Shown here: positions 60,601 through 64,000 of the stretch, piece by piece | Layout of the letters: each line of letters begins with the position of its first letter | Numbering within the stretch: position 1 is the first letter of the stretch | From: Leucobacter komagatae | Lineage (GTDB): Bacteria; Actinomycetota; Actinomycetes; Actinomycetales; Microbacteriaceae | Assembly: GCF_006716085.1 (NCBI RefSeq) | Contig: NZ_VFON01000001.1 | Span: 248,001 to 312,000, forward strand | Direction of reading: 5' to 3' | Length of the DNA: 64,000 bases | Position numbers and translations under genes: made by a program | Notes under the pieces: model-generated | Seen by the model: only the letters and a program-made list of their open reading frames with translations | Database searches by the model: none | Told to the model about the DNA's origin: nothing

Positions 60601-61188
60601 GACGCAGATGAGGTGCGGCACGATTCGCGGTGGTGGCTGCGGTGGGATGCGCCCGCGCAGGCGATCAGGATCGCCGAGCACCGCAACTGGCGCGACGGCA
60701 ACGCTGGCCCGCTCGGGCGCGGGGAACCGGTTCCACCGATCACGGTGGGCATGGTCGCGGTGCTGCTCAGCGGGATGAACCACGACAACGGCAGCGGGTA
60801 CCACGTGCTCGCGGCGGTGCGCGATGGGCTCGTAGGCGCTGGCTCCGTGCGTCTCGCGGTCGCCCGGCTGCTCGAGAGCGCTGACTTCACGCCGGTGAAG
60901 CTCGCCGGGATGGTTGAGTCCGAACCTGACACCCTCCGCGCCCTGTGGCCCGTGCTCACGGAGTCCGTGCGCGCCGCGGGTTCGGTGAGCGGCGCCCCGC
61001 CGCGGTGGCTGAACCGCGTGCTCGACGCGGCGCTCCTGCGCGCACCCGCGCTCGCGGAGGCGACGCGGCGCGGACACCTGCCGCCTGAGGCCGCATCGTG
61101 GCCTGGGCTCTCAGAGCTCGCCGGGCGAAAAGGGTCGCAGGCGGCGCTGCGGAAAGCGCGAGAGCTGGTGGCCGCGCTCGGGGGATGA
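57646..61188 (+). CDS. Giant helical protein of unknown function, SWIM-coupled
   Basis: 1180 residues from GTG 57646, which overlaps the SWIM stop and has GAAGGAG upstream. Long regions of Ala/Leu/Glu/Arg-rich helices (for example residues 130-700) look like an alpha-solenoid; a low-complexity linker near residues 860-900 contains a 15-bp tandem duplication (60226-60255, repeated ALPQA). The C-terminal third has a compact conserved-looking stretch (TRLLEIELELAPERL, FRTRTSWFYDIEEE) and then VGMVAVLLSGMNHDNGSGYH. No catalytic motif was identified. Similar unnamed large proteins follow SWIM genes in other actinobacteria. The stop lies inside the first unit of a 13-bp tandem repeat. Confidence 0.7.
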   Translation: MSASAALNDALAVYRALGWTAAAPDLGPEAILALPLGTPEQQRTALAGLSSGEWGSFEALDAASYGWRSWLGDGVHAGMLALFAIRVGVPAKRAVAIAPAGGAISDDLLTAVIADRGAAYAQSFLTHASSGGGRMWIDATSRFAGTTVRLVHQCALPVPEGLDYLRDWAVYALGAPANEGWLQPRDRGEIPGNVLGPRFREHAEVAVALGLSVTGPFGGLLPAALDRGWLDADAALDLAFAGLDSAQRPGDRKVWAAFLTEQLGLTGEARRSDLLGRADALVSAIATGDAPLAEAFGPALIAHGDDDTLLEVLQLGLSLKSKKARRTLLAAAAGRPAPSAATGAEIAVLVEPLIAGNDVPLARAATRLLDAWGIAPVPGDPASERAAPEGSSSSAVRGRWEKAPPLWEVPRFSLGIGATEALAAEQTDALATADTDTLVGAVTAAATELSGRPEGGAVDPVAERLLALANELARRDPDLARTALRGVRQHWVPGLRCIAQWVAGEDLTALDRPAREDFPGSRPTIFGPSPARDAAVTQRLGQAPVLLSTPTWDDMRISADAFTARLRAYASEGAAASEADVLLALLRVDPAEVAPERRAELRHIDVAIVGQHGAELPVRAGAVAAEYFEHPLAEPAVELDAQRHWWAPAQLEQPPALAAFPVRLKADSYRSDIEVGVLPLGGDWAALTTGDLDSSALGLVLRQLVRRRAPLTPGQAVNLVGAQRGLHERAVADGVLAIREGWGRGLLVPGVADVRKLGWADTPTKLAAFATACLELADEGMLAVVWPLLDDLVALSLAAPRRLAGTAELVEAIGELLPAVTAAVEAGDAPNDALEVASVRALAAGGGSSRAVQLARAVVAALPQAALPQATTGQAAPAQDATGHASPAPATPEQPAAHTAAMTDAEFTEFWPTAVPEPQVVDDGAVIRASWHDPGASTRLLEIELELAPERLADPADGPRRFRTRTSWFYDIEEEGQCGMTEILSDADEVRHDSRWWLRWDAPAQAIRIAEHRNWRDGNAGPLGRGEPVPPITVGMVAVLLSGMNHDNGSGYHVLAAVRDGLVGAGSVRLAVARLLESADFTPVKLAGMVESEPDTLRALWPVLTESVRAAGSVSGAPPRWLNRVLDAALLRAPALAEATRRGHLPPEAASWPGLSELAGRKGSQAALRKARELVAALGG

Positions 61189-61253
61189 CCTCGGGGGATG
61201 ACCTCGGGGGATGACCTCGGGGGATGACCTGGGCAAGCCCTCGGGGGATGAAC
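61177..61253 (+). repeat. 13-bp tandem repeats at a gene end
   Basis: Four perfect CTCGGGGGATGAC units (61177-61228), then a degenerate spacer and a fifth near-copy (61240-61253). The first unit contains the TGA stop of the giant gene. Because 13 is not a multiple of three, unit gain or loss upstream of the stop would change the C-terminus. Confidence 0.9.
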
Positions 61254-61284
61254 TCTGACGCGCGCGCGACGCCGCGGGGAGTGC

Positions 61285-61290
61285 GAGAAT
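61285..61290 (+). promoter_or_regulatory. Possible -10 of leaderless fmt
   Basis: GAGAAT, 6 nt before ATG 61297; resembles the leaderless pattern but starts with G instead of T. Confidence 0.4.
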
Positions 61291-61296
61291 AGACGG

Positions 61297-62238
61297 ATGC
61301 GTATCGTGTTTGCCGGAACCCCGGAGTTCGCCGTCCCCAGCCTGCGCGCCTTGGTCGACGCAGGCCACGACGTCGTTGGTGTCGTCACCCGCGAGGACGC
61401 GCCGCTCGGCCGCAAACGAGTGCTCACGCCCTCGCCAGTGGCCCAGGCGGCCGCGGACCTCGGCATTCCGACGCTCAAAGCGAACCGGCTCGGCACTGAG
61501 GCGACCGACTGGGTGGCGGAGCGCGCGCCAGAACTCGGGGTGATTGTTGCGTACGGCGGCCTCATCCGTGAGCCACTGCTCTCAGGCCCGAAGCACGGGT
61601 GGATCAACCTCCACTTCTCAGACCTGCCGCGGTGGCGCGGAGCGGCGCCGGTGCAGCGCGCACTCATGGCGGGGGAGCAGGAGCTCGGCGTCACCGTGTT
61701 TAGGCTCGTCGCCGCGCTTGACGCGGGTGATGTGCTCACGCGCGATTCGACTGAGTTCACTCCGGGGACCTCGGCGGGCGCTGCGCTCACCGAGCTCTCG
61801 GCGACCGGCACCGCCGCGCTGCTGCGCGCCGTCGACATGCTCGCGGATGACCCCGATGCGGGGGAGCCTCAGGTCGGAGAAGACACCTACGCGCACAAGC
61901 TCTCGCGTGAGGACGGGCTCATCTCGTTCGGCGCGGGAACTTCCGCGGATGCCGCGCTCGCGCACTGGTCCGGGGTGACGCCCGAGCCCGGCGCGTACGC
62001 GATGCTCGGCGACGATCCGGTGAAGCTCACCGAGCTGCGGCCACTCGACGAGCGGCTCGCGGCAGACCTGCCCGCGGACCTCGCGCCGGGCGAGGTTCGT
62101 TTTGTGGGCAAGCGCGCCGTCGTCGGTTGTGCTGGCGCAATAGGCCTCGAACTCGCGCGCGTGCAGCCCGCGGGGAAACCTGCGATGGACGGAGCCGCAT
62201 GGTTGCGCGGCCGCGATGGAAAGGCGGACCTCGCATGA
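61297..62238 (+). CDS. fmt: Methionyl-tRNA formyltransferase
   Basis: 313 residues. Formylates initiator methionyl-tRNA. FAGTPEFAVPSLRAL at the N-terminus, NLHFSDLPRWRGAAPVQRAL with the catalytic Asn-His, and the C-terminal OB-like tRNA-binding domain. Overlaps rsmB by ATGA, the standard fmt-rsmB pair. Between priA and fmt, usually close together, lies a 9.7-kb insert. Confidence 0.95.
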   Translation: MRIVFAGTPEFAVPSLRALVDAGHDVVGVVTREDAPLGRKRVLTPSPVAQAAADLGIPTLKANRLGTEATDWVAERAPELGVIVAYGGLIREPLLSGPKHGWINLHFSDLPRWRGAAPVQRALMAGEQELGVTVFRLVAALDAGDVLTRDSTEFTPGTSAGAALTELSATGTAALLRAVDMLADDPDAGEPQVGEDTYAHKLSREDGLISFGAGTSADAALAHWSGVTPEPGAYAMLGDDPVKLTELRPLDERLAADLPADLAPGEVRFVGKRAVVGCAGAIGLELARVQPAGKPAMDGAAWLRGRDGKADLA

Positions 62239-63779
62239 GCGGGCAGCAGTCACCCGGCGGTCGCCGAGGCAAGCAGCAGGGCCAGGGCTCTGGTCGGAGC
62301 CAGGGCCAACGGCGCGGTCGGAGCCAACGGCAGAGCCGCCCGCGGATCTCGGGCGCCCGGATCGTCGCCTACGACGTGCTGCGAGACGTCGTCGAGCGCG
62401 ACGCGTACGCGAACCTCGCCCTCGCCTCCCGCATCAGGGACGCGCGGCTCGACGGCCGCGACGCCGCGCTCGCGACGGAACTCGCCGCGGGCACGCTCCG
62501 CTCACTCGGCAGGCTCGACCGCATCATCGAACTCGCGGCGGACAGGCCGGCGAAAGACATCGACGCGCGTACCCTGAACGTACTGCGGATCGGGGCGCAC
62601 CAGCTGCTCGCCATGCGCACGGCGGCGCACGCCGCGGTGCACGAGAGCGTCGAGCTGCAGCGGCTCGTCGGTAATGAGCGGGTCGCAGGCTTTGTGAACG
62701 GCGTGCTCAGGGAAATCGGGCGCTCCACGAACGAGGAGTGGGACGCCCGAATCGCCGACACCGCGAAAAGCGCCGACGACGCGCTCGCGGTTCGCACGTC
62801 GCACCCGGCGTGGGTCGTCCGCGCGCTGCGCGACGCCCTCCGCGCAGAGGGCAGCGAAGCCGAGCTCGACGCGCTGCTCGATGCCGACAACGCGTCGCCG
62901 CGAGTGAACCTTGCCCTGCTCGAGGGCGCGGGCATCACCGCGGAGGAGCTCGCGCTCGTCGAGCCCGACGCGCTCGACGCCGTCGGGCCTTCGCCGATCG
63001 GCCTTGAACTCACGGGAGGCGATCCGGGCCGCGCAATCGCCGGAGCCGAGGAGCGCGCCGCGATCCCGGCAGGGCTCTTGCGGGTGCAAGATCAGGGATC
63101 CCAGCTCGCCGCGCTCGCGCTCGTTCGCGCGACGCAGGTACGCCCGAGTGAGCGCTGGCTCGACCTGTGCGCGGGCCCGGGCGGCAAGACCGCGATTCTT
63201 GGCGCCGAGGCCGTGGTCGAGGGCGCCACCGTTCGCGCGAACGAAGTGTCCGACCACCGCGCTGATCTCGTGCGGAACTCCGTGGACGGGGTCGCCGCGC
63301 TCTCCCCGGAGACCGTCACTGTTGTGAGCCACGACGGGCGGGAAGAGGAGGCGTTTGGTTGCGGGCGCGACGACCACGAACTGTACGACCGGATCCTGGT
63401 CGATGCCCCCTGCTCCGGCCTCGGCGCGCTGAGGCGGCGGCCCGAGGCGCGCTGGCGAAAGCAGCCGAGCGACCTGCCCGAGCTCACGGCGCTGCAGACG
63501 GAGCTCATCGATGCCGCCGTCGCGCACCTGAAGCCGGGAGGGGTGCTTGCCTACGTGACCTGCTCCCCGCACCTCGCGGAGACCCGCGTTGGCGTCGAGC
63601 GTGCGCTGAAGCGGCACCCCGAGCTTCGGGAGCTCGACGCGAAGGCCGCCGTGCGCGCCGCGGCGCGCGAGGACGCCGAGCCGTCGCTTCCCGGCGAGCA
63701 GCTCAGCGCCCAGCTGTGGCCGCACCGGCACGACACCGACGCGATGTTCATCTCGCTGCTCACACGAGAAGCGCAGTAG
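62235..63779 (+). CDS. rsmB: 16S rRNA (cytosine967-C5)-methyltransferase
   Basis: 514 residues from ATG 62235 in the ATGA overlap with fmt. A basic Gly/Gln/Arg/Ser-rich tail (residues 1-38) precedes the NusB-like RNA-binding domain (about 40-175), then the Rossmann methyltransferase: LDLCAGPGGKT near 311, LVDAPCSGLG and YVTCSPHLAETR with the two catalytic Cys. Methylates C967 of 16S rRNA. The N-terminal tail is longer than in E. coli Sun/RsmB. Confidence 0.94.
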   Translation: MSGQQSPGGRRGKQQGQGSGRSQGQRRGRSQRQSRPRISGARIVAYDVLRDVVERDAYANLALASRIRDARLDGRDAALATELAAGTLRSLGRLDRIIELAADRPAKDIDARTLNVLRIGAHQLLAMRTAAHAAVHESVELQRLVGNERVAGFVNGVLREIGRSTNEEWDARIADTAKSADDALAVRTSHPAWVVRALRDALRAEGSEAELDALLDADNASPRVNLALLEGAGITAEELALVEPDALDAVGPSPIGLELTGGDPGRAIAGAEERAAIPAGLLRVQDQGSQLAALALVRATQVRPSERWLDLCAGPGGKTAILGAEAVVEGATVRANEVSDHRADLVRNSVDGVAALSPETVTVVSHDGREEEAFGCGRDDHELYDRILVDAPCSGLGALRRRPEARWRKQPSDLPELTALQTELIDAAVAHLKPGGVLAYVTCSPHLAETRVGVERALKRHPELRELDAKAAVRAAAREDAEPSLPGEQLSAQLWPHRHDTDAMFISLLTREAQ

Positions 63780-63842
63780 CAGGCAGCGCTCGGGGCACTC
63801 AACTGACTTCAGGAATCGCTTTCGTTTCAGCGATGTGACGCC

Positions 63843-63848
63843 TACTCT
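63843..63848 (+). promoter_or_regulatory. -10 box of leaderless MFS gene
   Basis: TACTCT, 6 nt before ATG 63855. Confidence 0.55.
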
Positions 63849-63854
63849 TTTCGT

Positions 63855-64000
63855 ATGAAGGAGACGGGCGCGACGGGGCCCCGCCACGGTGACGCGGTGC
63901 GGGTAGCCCCAGGCGCGCCGGCGGAGGTGCCCGCGGCCCATACCCGCACGTTCGCCCACGTGCTCGTGAACACGGCGGTCGCGAACCTCACGACGAATTT
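63855..64000 (+). CDS. MFS transporter, N-terminal part
   Basis: Begins at ATG 63855 and runs off the window after 48 codons. A polar N-terminus of about 32 residues is followed by FAHVLVNTAVANLTTN, which looks like the first helix and its end in major-facilitator exporters of the EntS/MdtH-like branch. Substrate unknown. The call rests on one helix and is moderate. Confidence 0.55.
   Translation, partial: MKETGATGPRHGDAVRVAPGAPAEVPAAHTRTFAHVLVNTAVANLTTN

Noticed and set aside
59677..61077. 466-codon minus-strand frame opposite the giant gene
   Set aside because: Same artefact; the plus-strand frame is coupled to the SWIM gene and has a ribosome-binding site.
61177..61253. CRISPR array
   Set aside because: Units are 13 bp with no unique spacers; no cas genes nearby.
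1..64000. tRNA, rRNA, insertion sequence or prophage
   Set aside because: None recognised by reading for CCA-ending cloverleaf arms, transposase or integrase motifs; a tRNA scan could still find a missed gene.

Overview
The window is very GC-rich actinobacterial chromosome, with strong third-position G/C bias, many GTG/TTG starts and ATGA/GTGA start-stop overlaps. Gene content and order (garA-ftsR-merR; aroG-pknL-Rv2175c-like-idsA; mraZ to divIVA cell-wall/division cluster; rpoZ-metK-priA; fmt-rsmB) point to Actinomycetes, and the family-level best guess is Microbacteriaceae (Leucobacter-like). That guess leans on overall protein resemblance and on a MurE whose diaminopimelate-binding motif is altered, as expected where the third peptidoglycan residue is not meso-diaminopimelate. 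No rRNA, tRNA, CRISPR array, insertion sequence or integrase was seen; the DNA is almost entirely chromosomal housekeeping.

Layout. 1-849: 3' part of a RamB/ScfR-type regulator. 981-2844: FHA protein GarA and two MerR regulators (FtsR-like first). 2845-3235: non-coding stretch with 23-bp repeats and a terminator. 3236-4626: orphan ParA and peptide deformylase. 4740-12544: lipid and aromatic block (acyl-CoA ligase, PlsC, class II DAHP synthase, PASTA Ser/Thr kinase PknL with its Rv2175c-like partner, polyprenyl synthase). 12616-33000: DUF3040 protein, then the mraZ-rsmH-ftsL-ftsI-murE-murF-mraY-murD-ftsW-murG-[MFS]-murC-ftsQ-ftsZ-yggS-sepF-yggT-divIVA-lspA cluster, nearly all co-directional and translationally coupled. 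33080-46173: rluD, a TagE-like glycosyltransferase, dnaE, nadE, msrA, a Pr6Pr membrane protein, an SSB paralogue, a lipoprotein, an APH-like kinase, ettA and a 4HBT thioesterase. 46170-51509: tesB, an unknown protein, rpoZ, metK, degenerate priA. 51502-61188: an accessory-looking insert between priA and fmt, holding a membrane-spanning SF2 helicase, a single trpB under a trp attenuator, a SWIM zinc-finger protein and a coupled 1180-residue unknown protein. 61297-64000: fmt, rsmB and the start of an MFS transporter.

Regulation visible in sequence. About ten genes have an actinobacterial -10 hexamer (TANNNT) exactly 6-7 nt before the start codon, i.e. leaderless mRNAs (parA, def, pknL, idsA, lipoprotein, APH-like, tesB, 47148 gene, trpL, SWIM gene, terminal MFS). 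mraZ is preceded by 10-bp-spaced MraZ boxes in both orientations and a nested RNA-like fold. A related element occurs near the second merR gene and at ftsZ, a candidate FtsR site. The clearest regulatory discovery is a complete transcription attenuator with a ten-codon leader peptide carrying tandem Trp codons ([10 protein letters not shown]) in front of the solitary trpB.

Together the genes make and divide the cell envelope (precursor synthesis, lipid II flippase/polymerase, Z-ring and polar growth), with a Ser/Thr kinase/FHA layer. The candidates for less-described biology are the trpL-trpB unit, the membrane helicase, the SWIM/solenoid pair, the MurE motif change and the RNA-like leader of the division cluster.
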